From Ectothiorhodospiraceae bacterium (GTDB taxonomy: Bacteria > Pseudomonadota > Gammaproteobacteria > Nitrococcales > Aquisalimonadaceae): 44,295 bases of DNA. The stretch spans positions 1-44,295 of the forward strand of contig SLLM01000247.1 in the NCBI GenBank assembly GCA_007134055.1, written 5' to 3'. Shown here piece by piece: positions 1 through 9,562 of the stretch. The notes beneath the pieces were generated by a model that saw only the letters and a list, made by a program, of their open reading frames with translations, was not told the origin of the DNA and did no database searches. Both the position numbers and the translations under genes were made by a program. Numbering within the stretch: position 1 is the first letter of the stretch; the number at the start of each line of letters is the position of its first letter.

Positions 1-499
1 CCCCTGGGGTATAGGTGGCACCGCAGGCTTCGCAGGAGTCGCCATATTGATCGGCCGCGCCACAGCGAGGGCATTCACCCTTGATGTACCGGTCCGGCAG
101 GAACATGTTCTCCACCGGATCATAGGCCTGCTTGATGGTGCGGCTGGTGATGTGTCCGGCCTCTTTCAGGCGGCCGTATATCAGCTCGGCATAATGACGG
201 TTTTCATCGGAGTGCGTGGAGTAGTAGTTGTCGAACTCGATCAGGAAGTCGGCGAAGTCCCGGCGATGTTCCTCACCGATACGCTCGATCAGCTCCTCTG
301 CGGAAATGCCCAGTTCCCGCGCCTTCAGCATGATCGGCGTGCCATGGGCGTCGTCCGCGCAGACATAGATGCACTCGTTGCCACGCAGCTTCTGGAATCG
401 CACCCAGATGTCCGTCTGGATGTATTCCACCAGGTGGCCAAGATGAATCGGGCCGTTGGCATAGGGAAGGGCGCTGGTCACCAGGATCTTGCGTGTCAT
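1..499 (-). CDS. metG: Methionyl-tRNA synthetase, N-terminal part (truncated by window edge)
   Basis: Reverse strand reads [40 protein letters not shown]...; HIGH-type signature and Zn knuckle [18 protein letters not shown]. Confidence 0.95.
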   Translation of the reverse strand, partial: MTRKILVTSALPYANGPIHLGHLVEYIQTDIWVRFQKLRGNECIYVCADDAHGTPIMLKARELGISAEELIERIGEEHRRDFADFLIEFDNYYSTHSDENRHYAELIYGRLKEAGHITSRTIKQAYDPVENMFLPDRYIKGECPRCGAADQYGDSCEACGATYTPG

Positions 500-642
500 G
501 AAACCTCGTCTCGACGGTGCCGACCGGAAAGCCGCTCAGTATGCCAGATTCCGGCCCTGGAATTCTGCCCGCGGTGGCGGGAGCGCGGCCCGGCGGCATT
601 CGCCGGCCCATACGGCCGCCGCTTTGCGGTACAGTCGCTGCC

Positions 643-2778
643 ATGTCGAACCGGAACCGCTATTTCGTGACCGTTGCCAGTGGCTTCGAGGAGCTGCTGG
701 CGGATGAGCTGACCAGCCTCGGTGTGACGGATTGTGTCCCCGCACGAGGCGGGGTGCGGGCCACGGGAACGTTGCAGATAGCCTACCGCATATGCCTGTG
801 GTCCCGCCTGGCCAACCGGGTGTTGCTGCCGTTGCTGGAGGCGGAGGTGGGCGACGGGGACGAACTCTACGCGGCCACCCGGCAGGTGGACTGGCTTCGT
901 CACCTGGGAGCCGACAGTACCCTGGCGGTGGATTTCGGCGGGGTGCGACCGGTGGTGTCCCACACCCGGTACGGGGCCCTGAGGGTGAAGGATGCGATCG
1001 TCGACTCCATACGCGATACCGTCGGCGAGCGGCCTTCCGTGGACACCGGGCAGCCGGATGTGCGGATCAATGCCTTCCTGCTGGAACGCCACCTTACCCT
1101 GGCGGTGGACCTGTCCGGGGACAGCCTCCATCGCCGCGGCTATCGGACTCCCGGGGTGATGGCGCCACTGAAGGAAAACCTGGCGGCAGGCATACTGCTG
1201 CGGGCGGAGTGGCCGGCTGTCGCTGCGGCCGGCGGCGGATTGCTGGACCCCATGTGCGGGTCCGGTACATTCCCCATCGAAGCCGCCTGGATAGCGGGCG
1301 ACGTTGCTCCCGGACTGCTCCGGACCCGGTTTGGTTTCTATGGCTGGCGCGGCCATGAGGACCTGCTCTGGAAGGATCTGCTGGACGAGGCACTGGAACG
1401 GCAGGAAACCGGCCTGCGGCGGCTGCCGCCCATCGTGGGTTATGACAAGGACGCCGACGCGGTCCGTCAGGCCCTGGCAAACGTGGACCGAGCCGGGCTT
1501 CGCGGGCAGGTGCACGTCGAACGACGGGAGCTGGAGCGTGCCGGGCCGGTAGGGGAGACCCCCGGCCTCGTTGTCGTGAACCCGCCCTACGGTGAGCGTC
1601 TGGGGGAGGGGGAGAACCTCGCGCCGCTGTATGCACGGTTGGGGGAAACCCTGCGCGGCCGGTTCCCCGGTTGGCGGGCGATGGTGCTCTCGGGCGCCGG
1701 GTTTCCCCTTGGTCTGCGCCCGGACCGGACCTGGCAGGTACGCAACGGCCCGATCCGCTGCCGCCTGGAGCGCTTCGAGCTTCATGGCGACGAGGGTGGT
1801 CGCGAGGAGGTGGTACCGCTGATCAACCGCATCGCCAAGAACCGGCGGCGACTGCGTTCCTGGCTGCGGAGCAGCGGCACCGGTAGCTACCGGGTCTACG
1901 ACGCGGACATACCCGAGTTCTCCCTGGCCGTGGATCTCTACCACACGGAGGAGGAGAACGACTGGCTGCATGTGCAGGAATATGCGCCGCCGGCCACGGT
2001 GACGCCCGGCGATGCCGCGCGGCGGTTGCGCCTGGCACTGGCCGCGCTACCCGCTGCTTGCGATGTCCCGCCCGCACAGCTCGCGTTCAAGGTCCGCCAG
2101 CGCCAGAAGGGCAGTGAGCAGTACCGTCCGCAGGGCCGACAGGGCCGCTTCCTCACCGTCCGGGAAGGGGTGGCCCGGCTGCGGGTCAACCTTACCGACT
2201 ACCTGGATACCGGTCTGTTCCTTGACCATCGGAAGGTACGCGCCTACATCGGCGAGCAGGCGCAGGGACGGCGCTTCCTCAACCTGTTCTGCTACACGGC
2301 GGCCGCCACCGTGCATGCTGCCCTGGGAGGTGCCGCCGGGACCGTGAGTGTGGACCTGTCACGGACGTATCTGGACTGGGCCGACGCCAATCTGCGGCTC
2401 AATGGGCTGCCGACCGACGGCCGCAACCGGCTCGTCCGGGCGGATTGCCTGGAGTGGTTGCGCCAGGTGCCGCGGCAGGAGGGCCCATTCGACCTGATCC
2501 TGCTGGATCCGCCCGGTTTCTCCAACTCAAGCCGCATGCACGCCACCCTCGACGTGCAGCGGGATCAGGAAATGCTGGTGGACGCGGCCATGGCGCTGCT
2601 GGCGGCGGATGGCGAGCTGGTCTTCTCGAACAACCGGCGCCGGTTCCGGCTCGATCCGGCATTGCCCGGGCGCTACGCGGTGACGGATCGAAGCCGCTGG
2701 TCCATCCCGCCGGACTTCGCCCGCAATCCGCGCATCCATCACTGCTTCAGCATTCGTCACCGCGACGCCGGGCCCTGA
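643..2778 (+). CDS. rlmL: Bifunctional 23S rRNA methyltransferase RlmKL
   Basis: MSNRNRYFVTVASGFEELLADEL...; THUMP plus two methyltransferase domains (DPMCGSGTFPIEAA, VVNPPYGERLG, LILLDPPGFSNS); internal ATG at 643 in ORF 517-2778. Confidence 0.93.
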   Translation: MSNRNRYFVTVASGFEELLADELTSLGVTDCVPARGGVRATGTLQIAYRICLWSRLANRVLLPLLEAEVGDGDELYAATRQVDWLRHLGADSTLAVDFGGVRPVVSHTRYGALRVKDAIVDSIRDTVGERPSVDTGQPDVRINAFLLERHLTLAVDLSGDSLHRRGYRTPGVMAPLKENLAAGILLRAEWPAVAAAGGGLLDPMCGSGTFPIEAAWIAGDVAPGLLRTRFGFYGWRGHEDLLWKDLLDEALERQETGLRRLPPIVGYDKDADAVRQALANVDRAGLRGQVHVERRELERAGPVGETPGLVVVNPPYGERLGEGENLAPLYARLGETLRGRFPGWRAMVLSGAGFPLGLRPDRTWQVRNGPIRCRLERFELHGDEGGREEVVPLINRIAKNRRRLRSWLRSSGTGSYRVYDADIPEFSLAVDLYHTEEENDWLHVQEYAPPATVTPGDAARRLRLALAALPAACDVPPAQLAFKVRQRQKGSEQYRPQGRQGRFLTVREGVARLRVNLTDYLDTGLFLDHRKVRAYIGEQAQGRRFLNLFCYTAAATVHAALGGAAGTVSVDLSRTYLDWADANLRLNGLPTDGRNRLVRADCLEWLRQVPRQEGPFDLILLDPPGFSNSSRMHATLDVQRDQEMLVDAAMALLAADGELVFSNNRRRFRLDPALPGRYAVTDRSRWSIPPDFARNPRIHHCFSIRHRDAGP

Positions 2779-2920
2779 TTGCGGCAACCCGCTCGCGCCA
2801 GGCCTGCAGCCTGTCCTCGTAGAGGTCGAGAATGCAGGGAACACAGCCACTGCCGCAGCACTCATCCGGCTCCGGTTTCTCCGGTGGGGGCGGCAGCGTT
2901 TCATCCCGAGAGCTGACCAT
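2747..2920 (-). CDS. Small Cys-rich protein, oxidoreductase-like N-terminal domain family
   Basis: Manual translation: [57 protein letters not shown]; not in the supplied ORF track; overlaps the rlmL 3' end. Confidence 0.65.
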   Translation of the reverse strand: MVSSRDETLPPPPEKPEPDECCGSGCVPCILDLYEDRLQAWRERVAAIRARRRGDEC

Positions 2921-2937
2921 ACGTCCTCAAAGGTTCG

Positions 2938-3420
2938 TCAAGGCTCGTACCGGAGCGAATCACCCAGCCGGATCAGTCCGCCTTCGAGGATACGGGCGGT
3001 AATGCCGCCGTGGCCGCGCATGGCGTTGTAACCGCCGGGTCCGAGCGCCTCCTCCATCCGGGCGCAAGGAACACACAGATCGGTGAACTCCAGCAGTGCC
3101 TCGCCGACGCGGAAGCGCTTGTCCTTCAGGGCAAGCAGGTTCAGTCCGGCAATGGCGATGTTTCGCCGCAACAATGCCGGGTCCGGGGGCGTGGTTCCCA
3201 CCAGGGCGCCAAGCGCCGCGACATGCTCCTGCTGGATCAGGGTGACCTGCCGCTTGCTTCCCGGGCTGGCACCGTAGTGGTCGCCTTCCAGGTGGCGATC
3301 CGTCAGCGCCTGGACCTGTTCCAGCGGCTGCACGGCAGCGCGTCGGGCCGGCCGCACACCGATCCAGGTCACGCGCCCGGTCTGGGGAAGTGTCTCGAGC
3401 AGGGTATTGAGGCTCACCAT
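2938..3420 (-). CDS. MOSC domain-containing protein
   Basis: [49 protein letters not shown]...[64 protein letters not shown]-like RNI...G.NL and C.PC motifs. Confidence 0.85.
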   Translation of the reverse strand: MVSLNTLLETLPQTGRVTWIGVRPARRAAVQPLEQVQALTDRHLEGDHYGASPGSKRQVTLIQQEHVAALGALVGTTPPDPALLRRNIAIAGLNLLALKDKRFRVGEALLEFTDLCVPCARMEEALGPGGYNAMRGHGGITARILEGGLIRLGDSLRYEP

Positions 3421-3510
3421 CGTGTCGGGTACTCCAGTCGCGGTGTCGCGTCCGCCCATGTACAATCCCCAGCCTCCGGCAGGCTTGACTACAGGGCACG
3501 GCGCGGCAGC

Positions 3511-4080
3511 ATGGCTATCAAATCGGATAAATGGATCCGCCGCATGGCAGCGGAACACGGAATGATCGAACCCTTCGAGCCCGGCCAGGTTCGGGAAGCC
3601 CCCGGCACCGGCCGGATCATTTCCTACGGCACGTCGAGCTACGGCTACGACGTGCGCTGCGCCGACGAGTTCAAGATATTCCACAACATCAACTCGGCCA
3701 TTGTCGACCCGAAGCGCTTCGACGAGAAGAGCTTCGTGGACCTCAAGGCGGATGTCTGCATCATTCCGCCCAACTCCTTTGCCCTGGCGCGCACGGTGGA
3801 ATACTTCCGCATTCCACGCAGTGTGCTCACGGTATGCCTGGGCAAGTCCACCTACGCCCGTTGCGGGATCATTGTCAACGTGACGCCGCTGGAACCGGAA
3901 TGGGAGGGGCATGTGACCCTGGAGTTTTCCAACACCACGCCGCTACCGGCGCGGATCTACGCCAACGAAGGCGTTGCGCAGATGCTGTTTTTCGAGTCCG
4001 ACGAGATCTGTGACGTGTCCTACAAGGACCGCGCCGGCAAGTACATGGGGCAGCGGGGGGTGACCCTGCCCCGCTCCTGA
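3511..4080 (+). CDS. dcd: dCTP deaminase
   Basis: [28 protein letters not shown]...[16 protein letters not shown]...[50 protein letters not shown]. Confidence 0.96.
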   Translation: MAIKSDKWIRRMAAEHGMIEPFEPGQVREAPGTGRIISYGTSSYGYDVRCADEFKIFHNINSAIVDPKRFDEKSFVDLKADVCIIPPNSFALARTVEYFRIPRSVLTVCLGKSTYARCGIIVNVTPLEPEWEGHVTLEFSNTTPLPARIYANEGVAQMLFFESDEICDVSYKDRAGKYMGQRGVTLPRS

Positions 4081-4203
4081 GACCGGACAACGCTTCCTGA
4101 AAGGCCTGGCAACCCGCCGCGAGGTTGGTAACGGCCTGCGCACCGCCTCACAGTTCGTGGTACCCGGATCGCCTATCCTGACCGGCGCGGGGAAGCGTAA
4201 TCG

Positions 4204-4992
4204 GTGGCAACGTTCATGGCAGGCTCCTTTCGACCTCTATTCGTGATTGTCCTGCTCCTGGCGATCACGGCATGGCCGGTTCCCGGCTGGGCCCAGACGG
4301 CGGCGCGGGCGGCCGTGGCGTCCAGCCTGGAGCCGGTCATGCATGAGCTGGTGGCGGTCTACGCCCGGGAGACCGGGCAGCGTCTGGAGCCACGCTACGC
4401 CGCTTCCGGCCGACTGGCGCTGCAGATCGCTGCGGGCGTGGCCGCTGACGTATTCATTGCCGCGGACCGCGATCATGTGGCCTGGCTTCGGGAGCAGGGC
4501 TTCATCAACGCGGACGGACAGTCATTCGCCACGTCGGGCCTGGCCTACTTCGTCGGCGATGGCGGCGCACTGACCGCCACGGAGGGCCTGGACAGCCTGG
4601 GACGTGCCCTGGATCGCGGCACGCTGGGCCGCTTCGTCATCGCCGACCCGGATCACTCCCCCCACGGGCGGGCCGCGCGCGAGGTCCTGCTGGAAGCGGG
4701 GCTCTGGTCCGCCCTGCGCAATCATCTGGTGCTGGCCGATGATGCCGCCCAGGCCGCGCGCTTCGCCTCCGGCGGCAGCGCCCGGGCGGGGCTCGTTCCC
4801 GCCCACTTTGTCGACGAGGAACGGCTGCGCAGGCGTGGACAGGCCGTCGCCGTGGCCGCGGAACTGCACCGGCCGCTGGAGTACACCGTAGTCGTGGTCA
4901 ACCCGCAGAGCGCGGCGGGTGCCGCCTTTGCCGAATTCCTCACCAGCGAAGCGGCCCGCGCAGTGTTGCAGCAGTATGGCCTGCACCAATAG
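4204..4992 (+). CDS. modA: Molybdate ABC transporter periplasmic binding protein
   Basis: Signal peptide then AARAAVASSLEPVMHELVAVYARETGQRLEPRYAASGRLALQIAAGVAADVFIAAD...; ModA pattern. Confidence 0.88.
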   Translation: MATFMAGSFRPLFVIVLLLAITAWPVPGWAQTAARAAVASSLEPVMHELVAVYARETGQRLEPRYAASGRLALQIAAGVAADVFIAADRDHVAWLREQGFINADGQSFATSGLAYFVGDGGALTATEGLDSLGRALDRGTLGRFVIADPDHSPHGRAAREVLLEAGLWSALRNHLVLADDAAQAARFASGGSARAGLVPAHFVDEERLRRRGQAVAVAAELHRPLEYTVVVVNPQSAAGAAFAEFLTSEAARAVLQQYGLHQ

Positions 4993-5101
4993 CTTGCTGA
5001 AAAAGGGGGGTGTTCTGGCCGTTTTCCAGCTCGCCGCGCCGCTATGGCGGCCTGCCAGCCCTCCAGTACGTCCCGGGGGTTTGCTCGCCGTCGCCGGCCG
5101 G

Positions 5102-5458
5102 TCAGGCTTCTGGTCCGGTGTCCACCGCGCGCGCCTCGACGCAGCCGAAACGCCCGGGTGGTATGTGCGAGGCGATGCGGACCGCTTCGTCCATATCGGC
5201 GGCATCGATCAGGTAGAAACCGGCGAGCTGCTCCTTGGTCTCGGCGAACGGGCCGTCAGTAACGGTGGTCTGGTCGCCCCGGGTACGTACGGTGATGGCC
5301 GTGGAGGTCGGCTGTAGTCGTTCGCTGGCAAGGAAAGTTCCCTCCTGGCGGAGCTCCTCGGTGTGTTCGTCGCACTCCCTCGCCACAGCGCTTACCAGGT
5401 CGGCGGGTGCCTCCTGCAGGGCGTTCTCGTCAATGTAGATCATGCAGAGGTATTTCAT
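5102..5458 (-). CDS. YciI-like (DGPF) domain protein
   Basis: MKYLCMIYIDENALQ...VRTRGDQTTVTDGPFAETKEQLAGFYLIDAADMDEAVRIA; DGPF motif. Confidence 0.9.
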   Translation of the reverse strand: MKYLCMIYIDENALQEAPADLVSAVARECDEHTEELRQEGTFLASERLQPTSTAITVRTRGDQTTVTDGPFAETKEQLAGFYLIDAADMDEAVRIASHIPPGRFGCVEARAVDTGPEA

Positions 5459-5557
5459 GGTGTACTCCCGTCTACCGGCGACTCCGGGGTTGTCGTGAGA
5501 GTAGTCGTCTGCCGGGTCACCGTTTCGACCGGCGGGTGACCGGAACCCTGGATCCTG

Positions 5558-5839
5558 CTAGTCGTAGCTCACCAGAACCAGGTCGGCGGCTTCACGGCGC
5601 AACGGGATGAGGGCCTGGTAGGCAGGTGACAGGTACCAGCCTTGTACCGAGGCGTGATCGGGAAAGCGGATCACGACGGCGGCCGTGAAGTCGTGGCTGC
5701 CGGCCAGCACGGTGTTCCGGCTGCCCCGGAATACGATTTCCCCTCGCCACGGCTCCAGGGTTGCGGGCACCCGGGAGCGGTATTCCTCCCACTTGTCTTC
5801 ATTCCTGACGGTAATGTGGCCGATGATGTAGGCGCTCAT
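5558..5839 (-). CDS. DUF1330 family protein
   Basis: MSAYIIGHITVRNEDKWEEYRSRVPATLEPWRGEIVFRG...AAVVIRFPDHASVQGWYLSPAYQALIPLRREAADLVLVSYD. Confidence 0.88.
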   Translation of the reverse strand: MSAYIIGHITVRNEDKWEEYRSRVPATLEPWRGEIVFRGSRNTVLAGSHDFTAAVVIRFPDHASVQGWYLSPAYQALIPLRREAADLVLVSYD

Positions 5840-6270
5840 CGCGATCCTCCTTCCTGACTTGCCCGTCTCGATGGCCGCAGCCCCGTGCCACTCGCATAAG
5901 ACGACACCCGGAGTATAGGGGCGCCAGTGCAGGCATGTCCCGGGTCGTGCCCCTCCGGGCACATGGGCGCTTGTCGCGCGCTGAACTATCCCTGGGGAGC
6001 GGTACGGTTCCCTGTGTGGTCGGTGGTTTCCCGATGATCCGTTCGGTTTCACACGGGCGACCATTGCCGCGCGACCTCGAGGGGTTACACACGGATCTCC
6101 CGCGCTGCGTTGTTGCGACGTTTAGCCGTGAAACCACCACGACGCTGCGCGCCAGGGAAGTGCGGGGGTGTCCACCACGCTCGGGAGCCACCTGGGTCGG
6201 ACGCATGCGGATCATCCTGTCCCCGACCACCAGCGGCTTCCCGCAGGCGAAATGCCGACCTTTCAGCCGG

Positions 6271-6942
6271 TCACGGCAGCGAGAAGAAGTCCGGTTCCAC
6301 GCTGACCCGGCGCTGCAGGAAAAGGATCTCCTGCCGCGGATTGCCGGCCTGATCGATAACCCGGAGCGGCAGGCCGTTCTCCGCGTAGCTATCCATGGCG
6401 GTCTGCAGGGCGGCTTCACAGGCCCCCCGATCCCTGTCCGACCGCCGGGAAGCCAGCCGCTGGCGTTGATGGAAGCGTCCCATGACCCGCAGGTAGTCGG
6501 CCGCATCCGCCCGCTCCAGTGCCTCCCGGGAGAGGAACACCTCGCCGCAGTCGGGGTCATTGCCCCGTAGGCGGTAGCGTTGCGTCGGGTATCCGGCGAT
6601 CTGCGGTCCACGGCCCAGGTGCTCGAGTGAGGTGGCGTGGGTGTTCTCGGTCACGCCGTCAGGCGGCAGACGCGGGAGATCCGCCGTCAGATCCATTACA
6701 TCGCCGGAATCCGGGAATACGGCATGGATTTGCTCGTAGCCCGTGTCCACCAGCAGGTAGGCGTCGGAGCTTCCCTGGATCCTGGCCCGGTCGCCATCAA
6801 GCCATACACGGGTGACGGAACCATCGCTCTCCTGCTTGGCGATCAGCGTTTGTGCCTCTGCCGGGGCGGCCATGGCGGACAACAGCAGGAGTACCAGAAC
6901 GGCAATGAAGCGGGTGATAGGTAAGCGTATTGGCAGTGTCAT
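6271..6942 (-). CDS. Secreted DUF4412-like hypothetical protein
   Basis: Signal peptide MTLPIRLPITRFIAVLVLLLLSAMAAPAEAQTLIAKQ; start at internal ATG of ORF 6271-7608; family assignment tentative. Confidence 0.6.
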   Translation of the reverse strand: MTLPIRLPITRFIAVLVLLLLSAMAAPAEAQTLIAKQESDGSVTRVWLDGDRARIQGSSDAYLLVDTGYEQIHAVFPDSGDVMDLTADLPRLPPDGVTENTHATSLEHLGRGPQIAGYPTQRYRLRGNDPDCGEVFLSREALERADAADYLRVMGRFHQRQRLASRRSDRDRGACEAALQTAMDSYAENGLPLRVIDQAGNPRQEILFLQRRVSVEPDFFSLP

Positions 6943-7149
6943 GAATCGGCGGGTCGATTGCTGAGACGTTGGCAGCTGGCTCGGCGGCCAGTATGCTTGA
7001 ATCCGTCTCGTGTTGGAACGCTCCGTACCGTCTTCCTCTACCGGGCCAATGCCTGCACCCTGATGGTTGCCGCTTGCCGTGAGTCCCGACGGGCGGGCGG
7101 AACGTGGCAGTATGGGCGGGGCTGGAATCGCCGGGAGCCGAAACCGACC

Positions 7150-8430
7150 ATGTTTCTGGAGAGAAATCCGCGTTTTGTCAGCCGACTGACCCGGGATACC
7201 CTGGCCATGATACTGGCCGGCGGTCGCGGTGGCCGACTGGCGAACCTCACGGATTGGCGGACCAAGCCGGCGGTGCCTTTCGGTGGCAAGTTCCGCCTGA
7301 TCGATTTTCCCCTCTCCAACTGCATCAATTCCGGTATCCGGCGCATCCAGGTCCTGACCCAGTACAAGGCCCATTCCCTGATCCAGCATGTGCAGCGGGG
7401 TTGGGGTTTTCTCCGCGGCGAGTTCGGAGAATTCGTGGAACTGGTCCCCGCGCAGCAGCGCCTGGATGCGCCGCTGTGGTACGCCGGGACCGCGGACGCG
7501 GTCTATCAGAGCATCGACATAATCCAGGCGCATGCCCCGGAGTACGTGCTCGTGCTGGCAGGGGATCACGTCTACAAGATGGATTACGGTCCGATGATCG
7601 CCCGGCATGTCGAGTCCGGGGCCGATATGACCGTCGGTTGCGTGGAAACCCCGGCGGAGCGGGCCAGGGCCTTCGGCGTCATGGCCGCGAACAGCGAAGG
7701 GGTTGTGCAGTCCTTCAGCGAGAAGCCGGAACAGCCGGCGGCCATTCCCGGGGATCCGGATCGCGCCCTGGTGTCCATGGGCATCTATGTCTTCAACCGG
7801 GAGTTTCTGTTCCGGGTATTGCGGGAGGATGCCGGTGCGCCGGAATCAAGCCGGGATTTTGGCCGGGACATCATCCCCCTTGCGATCGGCAGTGCCCGGG
7901 TCGTGGCCCATCCCTTCCGGGATCCCCGTACCGGGGAGCAGCCCTATTGGCGGGACGTGGGCACCGTGGATGCGTTCTACCAGGCCAACCAGGAGCTGAT
8001 CGGAGCGGCGCCGGAGCTCGACATCTATGACGAGGCGTGGCCGATCTGGACCTACCAGGCCCAGTTGCCGCCAGCCAAGTTCATCAACGTTCCCGTGGGC
8101 GGTGAGGAGCTCCCGGGCATGGCGGTGGATTCGATGGTCTCCGGAGGAGATATCATTTCCGGCTCCCTGGTCCGGCATTCCCTGCTGTTCTCCCAGGTGG
8201 TGGTGCGGTCCAATTCCCTGGTAGAGGAGTCGGTGATCCTTCCCGCAGTTACCGTGGGGCAGGGGGCGCGCATCCGCGGCGCCATCATCGACGAGGGCTG
8301 CCACATTCCCAACGGCACCGTGATCGGCTACGACACGCAACACGACCGCCGCCGCTTCCACGTCTCCCCCTCCGGGGTAGTGCTGGTGACGGCGGAGATG
8401 CTGGGGCAGTCCGTGGATCATGTTCGTTAG
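7150..8430 (+). CDS. glgC: Glucose-1-phosphate adenylyltransferase
   Basis: [66 protein letters not shown]...; typical GlgC. Confidence 0.95.
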   Translation: MFLERNPRFVSRLTRDTLAMILAGGRGGRLANLTDWRTKPAVPFGGKFRLIDFPLSNCINSGIRRIQVLTQYKAHSLIQHVQRGWGFLRGEFGEFVELVPAQQRLDAPLWYAGTADAVYQSIDIIQAHAPEYVLVLAGDHVYKMDYGPMIARHVESGADMTVGCVETPAERARAFGVMAANSEGVVQSFSEKPEQPAAIPGDPDRALVSMGIYVFNREFLFRVLREDAGAPESSRDFGRDIIPLAIGSARVVAHPFRDPRTGEQPYWRDVGTVDAFYQANQELIGAAPELDIYDEAWPIWTYQAQLPPAKFINVPVGGEELPGMAVDSMVSGGDIISGSLVRHSLLFSQVVVRSNSLVEESVILPAVTVGQGARIRGAIIDEGCHIPNGTVIGYDTQHDRRRFHVSPSGVVLVTAEMLGQSVDHVR

Positions 8431-8439
8431 GAGACCGGC

Positions 8440-9042
8440 ATGTCCGTAGGCGCGTCGGATCCCGTGCGTTGCACTGTCTGCCGCTTGCACCGGGGGCGCA
8501 CGCAGGTGGTGCTGCCTGATGGGCCGGCTGGTGGACTGCTGGCTATCGGTGAAGCGCCCGGTCAACAGGAGGATGCCACCGGCATCGGTTTCGTTGGTCG
8601 TGCCGGCCGCACGCTGGATGCCGTACTGGAGCGGCTGGGTGTCGCCCGGCAGGCCTACGCCCGGACCAACGTGGTCCGGTGCCGTCCTCCGGATAACCGC
8701 AAACCGCGTGCGGACGAGGTACTCGCCTGCCGCCCGTGGCTGGAGGGGGCGGTGCGCGACCTCCGCCCCCGGGTGATCCTTGCCGTGGGTCAGTCGGCAG
8801 CGGCGCAGGTCATGAGCGTGCAGTGGGGGGCGGGATACCTGGATCTCGTGGAGGAGGTGATTTCCGCCAGCAGACCGTTGCCGAGCTACCAGGGTGTCCC
8901 CGTCGTGCCGATGCCCCATACCTCGCCGCTGGCCTGGAACCGGCGTCGTCCCGATGGAACTCCGATCCGCGAGCTGGGCGTTGCCGCCGCGGCACGTGCG
9001 GTGGCCGAGCTGATCGGGGATACGCCCCTGCCCCTCCGTTGA
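8440..9042 (+). CDS. Uracil-DNA glycosylase superfamily protein (family 4-like)
   Basis: Cys pair CTVC; GEAPGQQEDATGIGFVGRAGRTLD; NVVRCRPPDNRKP...LACRPWL; HTSPLAWNR near C-terminus. Confidence 0.85.
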   Translation: MSVGASDPVRCTVCRLHRGRTQVVLPDGPAGGLLAIGEAPGQQEDATGIGFVGRAGRTLDAVLERLGVARQAYARTNVVRCRPPDNRKPRADEVLACRPWLEGAVRDLRPRVILAVGQSAAAQVMSVQWGAGYLDLVEEVISASRPLPSYQGVPVVPMPHTSPLAWNRRRPDGTPIRELGVAAAARAVAELIGDTPLPLR

Positions 9043-9067
9043 CTTGCGTCAACTTGCATGTCGTCGG

Positions 9068-9089
9068 GTTGAGGCAACATTGCTTCAAC
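9068..9089. promoter_or_regulatory. Imperfect 22-bp palindrome, candidate operator for the XRE regulator
   Basis: GTTGAGGCAACATTGCTTCAAC, 18 of 22 positions symmetric, just upstream of the XRE gene; a second TTGACTTGCGTCAA lies at 9039-9052. Confidence 0.4.
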
Positions 9090-9117
9090 TTCCCCGAGAA
9101 ACCGTATTGAGGACGAC

Positions 9118-9414
9118 ATGACGACCAATCAGCAGGCATCGGAGTTCAGCAGGGAGCTTGGCCGAAGGGTCAGGAACCTGCGCGGTGATGTGTTACTGAC
9201 GAGGCGGGATCTGGCGGAACGCTCGGGCGTTTCCGAACGCTACCTGGCCTCCCTGGAGACGGGGCAGGCCAACCCTTCCCTGGCGATATTGTTTCGCCTT
9301 GCCGGCGCGCTTGACCTGCGCATCGAGCAGCTGTTGTGCCCGCAGAAGTCCGATTTGCAGACCAGGGCGGCTGCCACCCGGGTCTCCGCGCAACGCCAGA
9401 CAGTGAACAGCTGA
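9118..9414 (+). CDS. XRE-family HTH transcriptional regulator
   Basis: RELGRRVRNLRGDVLLTRRDLAERSGVSERYLASLETGQANPSLAILFRLAGALDLRIEQLL; HTH similar to the N-terminus of the BoxR/BzdR group, without a kinase-like domain. Confidence 0.88.
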   Translation: MTTNQQASEFSRELGRRVRNLRGDVLLTRRDLAERSGVSERYLASLETGQANPSLAILFRLAGALDLRIEQLLCPQKSDLQTRAAATRVSAQRQTVNS

Positions 9415-9562
9415 TCAGGAGTGCCGCAGGCCCCGCGCTCGGCGGGCGACATCAATCTATGGTATAAACTCGCACCACGTCGTCGCCGGGCCCCGCTGCC
9501 CGGCGACCCCTGCGGACGGCAGCCGCGGTGCTGCCGCGGTCCCCCCGGGCAGCACGAGGTGT

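Noticed and set aside
496-1971. 491-aa minus-strand ORF opposite rlmL
   Set aside because: Shadow ORF; rlmL methyltransferase motifs are clear on the plus strand.
9482-9540. GC-rich hairpins upstream of fumarase (GTCGCCGGG-N8-CCCGGCGAC and GGCAG/CTGCC)
   Set aside because: No T-run and no known leader motif; in such GC-rich DNA the stems alone are weak evidence.
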